From Pseudomonadota bacterium (GTDB taxonomy: Bacteria; Pseudomonadota; Gammaproteobacteria; Steroidobacterales; Steroidobacteraceae), in contig JAJYTX010000181.1 of the NCBI GenBank assembly GCA_021792815.1, forward strand, positions 1-6,300: DNA of 6,300 nucleotides, in the 5' to 3' direction. Each line of letters opens with the position of its first letter. Within the stretch, counting starts at the first letter, position 1. The position numbers and the translations under genes were made by a program. Positions 1-6,300 of this stretch are shown piece by piece. A model generated the notes under the pieces. The model was not told the DNA's origin. It saw only the letters and a program-made list of their open reading frames with translations, and did not search any database.

Positions 1-457
1 TGGGATTGTAGATGGTGCGCGCGCCGAGACGCTCGTCCGCCCGCATCCAGCGCAATGTCGCCTCCACCTCGCGGCGCTGGGTATCCGAGACGCAGACCAT
101 CCGTACGGCGAGCTCGTTCAGCAGTCCGGCCGTCGAGGCGAGCCAGCGGGCGCGTCGTGAGCCGGGCCGCATCCTGTCGTGCAGCCACAGGAACACGCGC
201 GCGTTGGGGTATAGATTGCGCACCGCGGCCAGGGCGCGCGAATCGCGCAGCACCACGACGCAGCCGACGCCAGGATCGCGTCCGGGCGGAAGATAGCGGC
301 CTGACCGTTCCGTGCGGTTATGCTGCGCGACGAGCGCATCGAGCGCATCGGCGATGCGCACCACGCTCGCCTCGGTTCCGCCCATGGCCTGGCGGCGCAG
401 GGTGGCGCTGTCGTAGGGGCGGACGCACGTCGGATCGAAGAACAGGATCGAACCCAT
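1..457 (-). CDS. Glycosyltransferase, family 4-like, N-terminal part (cut by left edge)
   Basis: Reading leftward from the ATG at 457-455, the frame stays open for 152 codons to the window edge, so the C-terminal nucleotide-sugar-binding half is missing. The start reads MGSILFFDPT. A GGTEASVVRIADAL segment lies at residues 26-39, VFLWLHD at 87-93 and VCVSDTQRREV at 120-130. A glycine-rich GGTE turn after the first strand, a W-x-H-D motif and a VCVSD strand are typical of the acceptor-side Rossmann domain of GT-B (GT4-type) glycosyltransferases, which build cell-surface polysaccharide or glycoprotein glycans in the cytoplasm. The gene lies 50 bases downstream of the sugar methyltransferase on the same strand, probably as one transcript. 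The frame is also open upstream of the ATG without a better start, and no clear Shine-Dalgarno is visible. The exact sugar cannot be told. Confidence 0.8.
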   Translation of the reverse strand, partial: MGSILFFDPTCVRPYDSATLRRQAMGGTEASVVRIADALDALVAQHNRTERSGRYLPPGRDPGVGCVVVLRDSRALAAVRNLYPNARVFLWLHDRMRPGSRRARWLASTAGLLNELAVRMVCVSDTQRREVEATLRWMRADERLGARTIYNP

Positions 458-507
458 GGCGAGTTGCGGCAGTCGCGCCGGGGCCGGTCGGCGATCGCCG
501 GGCGCGG

Positions 508-1482
508 CTAACGCCCGGCGGTCTTGCTGCCGATCAGATAATAGTTGTTCCGATACACGGGGCACTCGAAATGCTGCCATTGGAACTGTGGCAGGCGTTT
601 CTCGAGGGAGGCAAACCAGGCGATGTTGTCGTGTTCACCGAAAGCTCTCTGATAGACGAGCAGAACGTAGCCGAAGCCCGCGAGCACGGGCGCGATCCCG
701 TCCCGTACTGCGAACGGCGTCTCGCTGAGAGACCAGGTGGCAACGAACAGCGACGGCGGCTGCCCGAGCGTGTTGCGTATCACCGCATCACGCGCGGCAG
801 GTTCTCCGGCCGTCAGCCACTCGATGTTCGACGGGACCTCGCCGGTCTCACGGTCCGCAAACACATTGCGCAGATAGAAGCGCTGCAGGGCGCACATGAC
901 CGCAAGGTCCCAGATCAGGTAGCGCTGGCGGTAACCGAGATTACGCAACAGGCGGCAGAAACCACCGTAGCCCCCGCCGAAATCGACGATGAGCTGCAGC
1001 GCGGACAGATCGAGCCCGGTCGCCTCGAGGAGTCGGATCACATGATAACCATGCTGGATCAGCAGCGGGCTGCTCAATGGGTAATGCGGGTTCACCAGCG
1101 GCTTGCCCACCGGAGACTCCGTCAACGCCTGCTGAAATTCCGGCGAAAACCGGCCAGACTGCAGCACATGGCGCAGATAATCGCGGGAGTGGCTGCGGAT
1201 CCGCGAGTGAAGCGTCCTGGCGATCGCCGGCAGGCGCAGAAACTCATCCACGCCGCCCGCCCTCAGGTCGCTCACGATGTCGGCCGCCAGCTGCCGCCAC
1301 TCGCCCGCGGCCGTCCCGCCCGCGGCCGCGAGTTCCGCGAGCAACTCTGCGCGAAAACGCAGGCGCGGCGGAGTGTAGTCCCCCAGAATCCTCGCCGCCA
1401 TCCGCCGGACCGCGGTCTGTGTTTCGACCCTCAATGTGCGGGGCATGGGCTGTTCGACGATAGCGTGTTCAATGGATTCCAC
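508..1482 (-). CDS. Putative sugar O-methyltransferase (SAM-dependent)
   Basis: A 324-residue protein when read from the GTG at 1482-1480. An in-frame TGA lies just upstream. An internal ATG at 1446-1444 (residue 13) is the other possible start, and neither start has a good ribosome site. The first 160 residues are helical and poorly recognisable. A Rossmann SAM-binding motif, IVDFGGGYGGFCRLLRNLGY, lies at 165-184, followed by LIWDL at 189-193 as the acidic end of strand 2. VATWSLSETP at 248-257 and the C-terminal run ending YRNNYYLIGSK (310-320) match what I recall of the putative sugar O-methyltransferase family found in surface-polysaccharide clusters. It likely methylates a hydroxyl on a glycan residue using S-adenosylmethionine in the cytoplasm. 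The downstream glycosyltransferase supports this. Substrate and methylated position are unknown. Confidence 0.8.
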   Translation of the reverse strand: MESIEHAIVEQPMPRTLRVETQTAVRRMAARILGDYTPPRLRFRAELLAELAAAGGTAAGEWRQLAADIVSDLRAGGVDEFLRLPAIARTLHSRIRSHSRDYLRHVLQSGRFSPEFQQALTESPVGKPLVNPHYPLSSPLLIQHGYHVIRLLEATGLDLSALQLIVDFGGGYGGFCRLLRNLGYRQRYLIWDLAVMCALQRFYLRNVFADRETGEVPSNIEWLTAGEPAARDAVIRNTLGQPPSLFVATWSLSETPFAVRDGIAPVLAGFGYVLLVYQRAFGEHDNIAWFASLEKRLPQFQWQHFECPVYRNNYYLIGSKTAGR

Positions 1483-1519
1483 TGCCTGATTTCAGCTGGG
1501 GAGCATGTGATGCCGGCCC

Positions 1520-1525
1520 ATTGTA
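1520..1525 (-). promoter_or_regulatory. Candidate -10 box upstream of the methyltransferase
   Basis: On the minus strand this reads TACAAT, five of six matches to the sigma-70 -10 consensus, in a stretch less GC-rich than its surroundings. It would start a transcript about 30 bases before the GTG of the methyltransferase. No good -35 hexamer is seen at 16-18 bases, so the call is weak. The 120-base gap between the Myb-like gene and the methyltransferase (1483-1602) otherwise shows nothing recognisable. Confidence 0.25.
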
Positions 1526-1602
1526 CGAAACCGGACCCGTCCTGCGCGAACCGCGACACGCGATCCGGGTCGTCGCAGCGCAGCGCGGGTCCGAGGCGGC
1601 AC

Positions 1603-2085
1603 TCATGCCGGACGGCGCTGTGGCCGCTTGCGTGTCGCCGGGGGCCGGGACATCCTGCGCGCACCGCGCGGCCGACCCGGTCGCGCTGCGTCGGACACGC
1701 CCGGAAATCCACCGCGGGTGAGTCGCTGCTCTGCGCTCAACAGCCCCAGTCTCATCAGGCGCGCTTCGACCGCGCGCAGGGTGCGCTGGTGCGTCCTGGC
1801 AAGCGCCTGCGGCGACTGGCCCGCGTTGAACGCCGCAATCAGACTGTTTTCCTCGTCCGCGCTCCAGGCACGACCAACGTTCTCCGGCAGCTGGGCGCGC
1901 CGCAGCGCCCGGGCGGCCGATCGCTCGAGGGCCGCGACGGCGCTCAGCAGCGCCCGCAGCACCTCGGCCTGGTGCAGCACCGATTCGGCTGGAAGCGCCG
2001 TGCCCGTACGCGGGTCGAGACCCTGGATGAGCGCTTTGAGAATCTCCCCGGCCCGGATCTCGTGGTCGGCGTTGCGGTCTTTCAT
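1603..2085 (-). CDS. Small protein with Myb/SANT-like helix-turn-helix domain
   Basis: A 160-residue protein with three parts. Residues 1-58 are helical, with EILKALIQGLDPRTGTALP at 14-32 and a second helix (SVLHQAEVLRALLSAVAALE) at 35-54. This resembles a recurrent N-terminal module in uncharacterised bacterial proteins that pairs a 'G-DP-TG-LP' turn with an 'EV(I/L)RAL' helix. Residues 71-116 start GRAWSADEE and contain two further helices ending VEARLMRLGLL, the layout of a Myb/SANT-like or sigma-70 region-4-like helix-turn-helix with the conserved W-x-x-(E/D)-E start. Residues 121-160 form an Arg/Pro-rich basic tail with no predicted fold. DNA binding is inferred from the fold only. The ATG at 2085 has a modest purine site (AAGGCGGG) upstream. 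The frame continues open to 2175, see findings. The gene is divergent from the CPBP protease and 120 bases upstream of the methyltransferase. Confidence 0.72.
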   Translation of the reverse strand: MKDRNADHEIRAGEILKALIQGLDPRTGTALPAESVLHQAEVLRALLSAVAALERSAARALRRAQLPENVGRAWSADEENSLIAAFNAGQSPQALARTHQRTLRAVEARLMRLGLLSAEQRLTRGGFPGVSDAARPGRPRGARRMSRPPATRKRPQRRPA

Positions 2086-2182
2086 CGGGCCCGCCTTCGC
2101 GATGGCCTCTCGGGCCGGGATGTCATTGTCGTCAGGCCTGCGGCCGGTGATCCAGCGCGACAGGTTACGCGTTCATGCAGAT

Positions 2183-2212
2183 TTGCAACGATCGGCGCCG
2201 CGCCCGTACAGT
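2183..2212 (+). promoter_or_regulatory. Weak candidate promoter for the CPBP protease gene
   Basis: TTGCAA at 2183-2188 and TACAGT at 2207-2212 are separated by 18 bases. Each matches four of six sigma-70 consensus positions. It lies in the 287-base divergent region (2086-2372) and would give a leader of about 150 bases before the ATG at 2373. TTGCAA is its own reverse complement, so it could also serve the leftward gene, but no good leftward -10 follows. Confidence 0.2.
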
Positions 2213-2234
2213 GCGCGCCTGGGCGCCTGTCGGA

Positions 2235-2293
2235 CTCAGGGCAGCCGTCGCGGGCCCTCTGCCCGGCGGGCGGACCGCCCTGCGTGCCCTGAG
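2235..2293. repeat. 9-bp perfect inverted repeat enclosing a smaller hairpin
   Basis: CTCAGGGCA at 2235-2243 is the exact reverse complement of TGCCCTGAG at 2285-2293, with 41 bases between. Inside the loop, GGGCGG-A-CCGCCC at 2268-2280 is a further perfect short palindrome. The structure sits between the divergent Myb-like and CPBP genes, about 80 bases before the CPBP start codon. It could be a structured leader RNA, an operator or a chance product of GC-rich sequence. No T-tract follows, so it does not look like a classical intrinsic terminator. Confidence 0.4.
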
Positions 2294-2372
2294 CGGCGGG
2301 TCGGGGCAGAACGGGCCGCGGCGGACGCACGGGGGTCCGAAGGGCTCTCTGATTCACGGATACTGCACCACG

Positions 2373-3260
2373 ATGCGCGCGTTCGCCTGGTTCCTGCTGC
2401 TGATCGGCTTCAGCCTCGCCGCCATGGCGGTGTTCACCTATCCGGCCTGGCTGCTGTTGCATCCGCATTTCAGTTTCCCGTTCCATCGGATCGGCGAGCG
2501 TATCGGCATGCTCGCATTCCTGGCGGGCTTTCTGCTGGTTGCGCGCCGGCTGCGGCTCTCCGATCGAGCCAGCCTCGGATTCGGCGCTGCGCGGCGCACC
2601 TACCTGCGCGAGCTGTCGCTCGGGCTGGTCATCGGGGTGATCACCATGTCGGCGGTGGTCGCCAGCATGGCGCTTCTGGGACTGCTCGAGTGGCAGCGGG
2701 CAGCCCGGTTCGGGGCCGCCGCGCTGGCGGGGCTGGTGGCAAAGCGGCTGCTCAGCGGTCTTGCCGTCGGCCTGATCGAGGAAACGGCGCTGCGCGGCGC
2801 GATGTTCAGCGGGATTCAGCGCGAATCCGGCACGCTCGTCGCCATCGTGCTCACCTCACTCGTGTTCTCGGCCACGCATTTTCTCGGTGTCTATCACATC
2901 CCGCCCGCCGAGGTCAGCCCCTCCAGCGGCCTGGCGCTGCTCGCCGGGTCGCTACGCGCATTTTCCCATCCCCTCGCCATCGCCGACGCCTTCCTGTGTC
3001 TCGCGGCGGTCGGCGTGGTGCTCGCGATCGTGCGCTCTCTCACAGGGAACACCGCCGCGAGCATGGGGCTGCACGCCGGCTGGGTGTGGGTGATGCTGGT
3101 CGTGCACGGATTGTCTCAACCGGATCGCAGCGCGCCGCTTCGCGGCCTGCTCAGCCGCCACGACGGATTTACCGGCTGGCTGGTGCTCGCCTGGACAGTA
3201 CCGCTGGGCTTCGGACTCTGGTGGTTCTACTCCAGGCGAGCGGACCGACGCACCGCCTGA
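2373..3260 (+). CDS. CPBP-family intramembrane glutamic endopeptidase
   Basis: A 295-residue integral membrane protein. The ATG at 2373 is chosen because the first hydrophobic helix (FAWFLLLIGFSLAAMAVF, 4-21) begins right after it, and the upstream in-frame sequence is Arg/Gly-rich and unlike protein. The ribosome site is weak (GGA 12 bases upstream). Further hydrophobic segments lie near 44-58, 82-105, 113-136, 153-170, 183-193, 203-221, 230-246 and 268-286. The CPBP (Abi, CAAX-protease-like) motifs are present in order: EETALRG at 136-142 (the paired glutamates and arginine), FSATHF at 165-170 (F-x3-H) and NTAASMGLHAGW at 226-237 (catalytic-site His). Relatives include Rce1-like CAAX proteases and bacteriocin-immunity proteins, and most bacterial members have no known substrate. 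No bacteriocin or prenylation gene is nearby, so its role here is open. Confidence 0.88.
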   Translation: MRAFAWFLLLIGFSLAAMAVFTYPAWLLLHPHFSFPFHRIGERIGMLAFLAGFLLVARRLRLSDRASLGFGAARRTYLRELSLGLVIGVITMSAVVASMALLGLLEWQRAARFGAAALAGLVAKRLLSGLAVGLIEETALRGAMFSGIQRESGTLVAIVLTSLVFSATHFLGVYHIPPAEVSPSSGLALLAGSLRAFSHPLAIADAFLCLAAVGVVLAIVRSLTGNTAASMGLHAGWVWVMLVVHGLSQPDRSAPLRGLLSRHDGFTGWLVLAWTVPLGFGLWWFYSRRADRRTA

Positions 3261-3295
3261 AGGCTCCTGACCGGTTACAGCGGCTGAGACGGCCC

Positions 3296-3395
3296 CGCGG
3301 GCGTGGGAGCCCGCGCCCGCACGAGGTTTCGGCGAGCCTGCTGCCTCAGGCAGGTCGCGCCAGTGATCGGACTGGGTGCGCCGCGAGCGCGGCGC
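3296..3395. terminator. GC-rich stem-loops between convergent CPBP and mpl genes
   Basis: The 155-base convergent gap (3261-3415) holds several hairpins. CGCGGGC at 3296-3302 pairs with GCCCGCG at 3309-3315 around a 6-base loop. CTGCCT-C-AGGCAG is a palindrome at 3341-3353. GCGCCGC at 3378-3384 pairs with GCGGCGC at 3389-3395 around a GAGC loop. The palindrome GCCCCGGGGC lies at 3401-3410. They are placed to end transcription from both sides, but none is followed by a T-run, so intrinsic termination is uncertain. Rho-dependent ending is equally possible. Confidence 0.35.
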
Positions 3396-3415
3396 CCACG
3401 GCCCCGGGGCGTCGC

Positions 3416-4840
<1,425 letters not shown>

Positions 4841-4844
4841 AATG

Positions 4845-4860
4845 GGTACAGGATTGTACC
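4845..4860. promoter_or_regulatory. Palindrome overlapping a candidate mpl -10 box
   Basis: GGTACA at 4845-4850 and TGTACC at 4855-4860 form a perfect 6-bp inverted repeat with a 4-base spacer, in the short space between divergent mpl and rnd. Read leftward, TACAAT at 4858-4853 matches five of six -10 positions and overlaps the palindrome. Initiation there would fall around 4845-4847, only about 5-7 bases before the mpl ATG. No -35 hexamer is evident. It could be an operator, a promoter core, or both. Function is inferred from position only. Confidence 0.35.
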
Positions 4861-4864
4861 GATC

Positions 4865-4868
4865 AGGA
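4865..4868 (+). promoter_or_regulatory. Ribosome binding site supporting a TTG start for rnd
   Basis: AGGA at 4865-4868 lies nine bases before the in-frame TTG at 4878-4880. The alternative ATG at 4842 has only GGA at 4831-4833 before it, and choosing it would place rnd and mpl start codons one base apart. The site therefore favours the TTG start. Confidence 0.4.
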
Positions 4869-4877
4869 CCGCCGACA

Positions 4878-5957
4878 TTGCATCCGCTTGCCACTGCCAC
4901 CGCCGTCAGCGAGATGGCGCAGCGCCTCGCGACGCGCAGCGCCATTGGGCTCGACACCGAATTTCTGCGTGAGCGCACCTACCGGGCGCAGCTGTGCCTG
5001 CTGCAGGTATCCGACGCCGCGCAGGCCGTCTGCATCGACCCGATCGCCGTGCCGGACCTGGCCGCGCTGGCGCCGGTGTTCGGCGATCCGGGCGTGATCA
5101 AGGTGCTGCACGCCTCCCGGCAGGACCTCGAGGTGCTCCTTCCGGCCGTCGGCCTGGTCCGGCCGGTGTTCGACACACAGATCGCCGCCGCGCTCGCCGG
5201 CGAGCCGGCGCAGATCGGTTATGGCGAGCTGGTGCGCCGCATCCTCGGGCATGAACTGCCCAAGGCGCACACGCGCACCGACTGGTCCCGCCGGCCGCTG
5301 TCGCCGGAGCAGCTCGAATATGCCCTGGACGATGTGCGGCATCTGCTGGCGCTCAAGGCCGCCCTGACGGAGCGCCTGGAACGGCTCGGTCGGCTGCCCT
5401 GGCTGGCCGAGGAGCTCTGTGCGCTCCAAGACGCGGACAACCTTCGCGTGCAGCCCGAGGACGCCTGGCGGCGGCTGAAGGGGCTCTCCGGCCTGGACCC
5501 CGCCCGGCAGCGCCTCACCCGCCTGCTCGCCGCCTGGCGGGAGCGCCGTGCCCTGCAGCGCGATCGCCCCCGCGGCTGGATTCTCGAGGACGCGGTGCTG
5601 CGCGAGATCGTCCTGCGCGTACCGCGCAGCGTGCAGGCGCTCAGTGCCATCCCGGATATGCCCGCCAGTGTCATCGAGCACTGTGCGGTGGACCTGCTCG
5701 AATGCATCAGGGCGGCCGAAATCCCTGATCCGCCTCCCGCCACTGCGGCCCGCCGCAGACCCGATCCGCTCAGAGACGCGCGGGTCAGGAAGCTGGCCGC
5801 GGTGCAGCAGGCCGCAGCTTCCGAACTCGGACTGAGCCCCGAAGTGCTGGTCACCCGGCGCGAGCTCGAGATGCTGGCCGAAGGGCGCACGGACGTCCCG
5901 GTCCTCAGCGGCTGGCGGCGGACAGCGCTCGGCGAGCGGTTGCTCGCCGAGCTTTGA
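4878..5957 (+). CDS. rnd: Ribonuclease D
   Basis: A DEDD-family 3'-5' exoribonuclease that trims the 3' ends of tRNA precursors and other stable RNAs. From the TTG at 4878 it has 359 residues, close to the usual size of about 370. From the ATG at 4842 it would have 371. The TTG is preferred because of AGGA nine bases upstream and because the DTEF motif then falls at residues 26-29, as in E. coli RNase D where it is at about 28. Exo I is LDTEF (Asp26, Glu28). Exo II is HASRQD (Asp83). Exo III is YALDDVRHLL at 148-157 with the Y-x3-D pair Tyr148/Asp152. The catalytic set is complete. An HRDC domain spans about 204-280, and a second helical HRDC-like region follows to the end after a Pro/Arg-rich linker (282-298). 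It is divergent from mpl and convergent with adk. Confidence 0.93.
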   Translation: MHPLATATAVSEMAQRLATRSAIGLDTEFLRERTYRAQLCLLQVSDAAQAVCIDPIAVPDLAALAPVFGDPGVIKVLHASRQDLEVLLPAVGLVRPVFDTQIAAALAGEPAQIGYGELVRRILGHELPKAHTRTDWSRRPLSPEQLEYALDDVRHLLALKAALTERLERLGRLPWLAEELCALQDADNLRVQPEDAWRRLKGLSGLDPARQRLTRLLAAWRERRALQRDRPRGWILEDAVLREIVLRVPRSVQALSAIPDMPASVIEHCAVDLLECIRAAEIPDPPPATAARRRPDPLRDARVRKLAAVQQAAASELGLSPEVLVTRRELEMLAEGRTDVPVLSGWRRTALGERLLAEL

Positions 5958-5993
5958 GGGGAAAAGCAACGGGTCATCCGGCCAAGCGGCTCA

Positions 5994-6057
5994 TCCCGAG
6001 GAGGGTCTCCCGGGAAGCGCGGCCGCGCCGCATTGGGAGTGATTCCCGCAGTGCGGC
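5994..6057. terminator. Stem-loops between convergent rnd and adk
   Basis: The 182-base gap (5958-6139) has no credible gene. A hairpin at 5994-6015 pairs TCCCG/GGAG with CTCC/CGGGA around a GGT loop, with one bulged A, and starts 36 bases after the rnd stop. A second at 6027-6057 pairs GCCGCA with TGCGGC and holds an inner GGGA/TCCC pair. Neither has a T-run, but the first is well placed to end the rnd transcript and the second the adk transcript. Confidence 0.35.
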
Positions 6058-6139
6058 ACGACAGCCCGTCGGGAAACGCTCCGGGTCGATCTGCCGGGCG
6101 GCCCCGCCGGCGGGCATCCGCGCGGCTGGCGCGTGCGCC

Positions 6140-6300
6140 CTAGCGAGCGGCCAGGGCAGACTCCAGGCGCTGTGAGACCGCTTCGACATCACCCTCTGCG
6201 TCGATCGTACGCAGCAGCCCCTGTTCACGGTAATAGTCGATCAGGGGACGCGTCTGCGCATCGTAGACCCGCAGCCTCTCGGCCACGGTGGCCTCGTTGT
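6140..6300 (-). CDS. adk: Adenylate kinase, C-terminal end (cut by right edge)
   Basis: Reading leftward from the right edge, 52 residues run to the TAG at 6142-6140. They begin NEATVAERLRVYDAQTRPLI, continue DYYREQGLLRTIDAEGDVEAV and end SALAAR. The 'E-T-V-x-x-R-L-x-V-Y-x-x-Q-T-x-P-L-I-x-Y-Y' pattern followed by an 'I-D-A/G-x-G' turn is the conserved C-terminal helix and final strand of bacterial adenylate kinases, after the lid domain. The enzyme interconverts ATP and AMP with two ADP in the cytoplasm and is normally essential. The P-loop, AMP site and lid lie beyond the window. The frame is intact to the edge. Confidence 0.92.
   Translation of the reverse strand, partial: NEATVAERLRVYDAQTRPLIDYYREQGLLRTIDAEGDVEAVSQRLESALAAR

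Noticed and set aside
327..351. A short tandem repeat-like run (GAGCGCATC twice) in the glycosyltransferase gene
   Set aside because: It encodes an Ala-Asp-Ala-Leu helix stretch in an intact frame and is explained by codon use.
55..2292. A 745-codon plus-strand open frame across the glycan and Myb-like genes
   Set aside because: It is antisense to three recognisable minus-strand genes, has an Arg/Pro/Ala-rich low-complexity translation without domains, and is the kind of long mirror frame expected in GC-rich DNA.
2175..2372. An N-terminal extension of the CPBP protease from an ATG at 2175
   Set aside because: The 66 extra residues are Arg/Gly-rich without a helix or motif, and the first membrane segment starts right after the Met at 2373.
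4841..4978. A 46-residue N-terminal extension of Mpl to an upstream start at 4978
   Set aside because: The family begins at the MHVHILG strand. The upstream residues have no Mpl similarity and lie antisense to the rnd exonuclease domain.
4863..5969. A 368-codon minus-strand open frame antisense to rnd
   Set aside because: rnd carries all exonuclease motifs and an HRDC domain. The antisense translation is a shadow.
6103..6114. A 12-bp perfect palindrome CCCGCCGGCGGG near the adk stop
   Set aside because: Short self-complementary GC runs are common in such DNA. There is no loop or T-tract, so no function can be assigned.

Overview
The window comes from a GC-rich proteobacterial chromosome, most likely a gammaproteobacterium. 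The basis is the very high GC content with strong G/C third positions, together with mpl (cell-wall recycling ligase), an HRDC-type RNase D and adk close to one another. Genus or species cannot be named from the sequence alone. No RNA gene, insertion sequence, CRISPR array or phage gene was seen, and no stretch longer than 300 bases lacks a gene.

Layout from left to right. (1) 1-1482, minus strand: a two-gene glycan segment. A putative sugar O-methyltransferase (508-1482) is followed downstream by the N-terminal part of a family-4-type glycosyltransferase (1-457), which runs off the left edge. (2) 1603-2085, minus strand: a small protein with a Myb/SANT-like helix-turn-helix domain and a basic tail, function unknown. 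(3) 2086-2372: a 287-base divergent intergenic region with a 9-bp inverted repeat and a weak candidate promoter. (4) 2373-3260, plus strand: a CPBP-family intramembrane glutamic endopeptidase. (5) 3261-3415: a convergent gap with GC-rich stem-loops. (6) 3416-4840, minus strand: mpl. (7) 4841-4877: a very short divergent junction with a perfect 6+4+6 palindrome over a candidate mpl -10 box. (8) 4878-5957 (or from 4842), plus strand: rnd. (9) 5958-6139: a convergent gap with two stem-loops. (10) 6140-6300, minus strand: the C-terminal end of adk, cut by the right edge.

The genes do not form one pathway. Mpl reattaches recycled murein tripeptide to UDP-MurNAc, RNase D trims stable-RNA 3' ends, and Adk balances adenine nucleotides: all three are housekeeping. 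The methyltransferase-glycosyltransferase pair looks like the edge of a surface-glycan locus extending to the left. I found no convincing new biological system. The points most worth a second look are the mpl/rnd divergent junction, the possible N-terminal extension of the Myb-like protein, and the structured region upstream of the CPBP protease.
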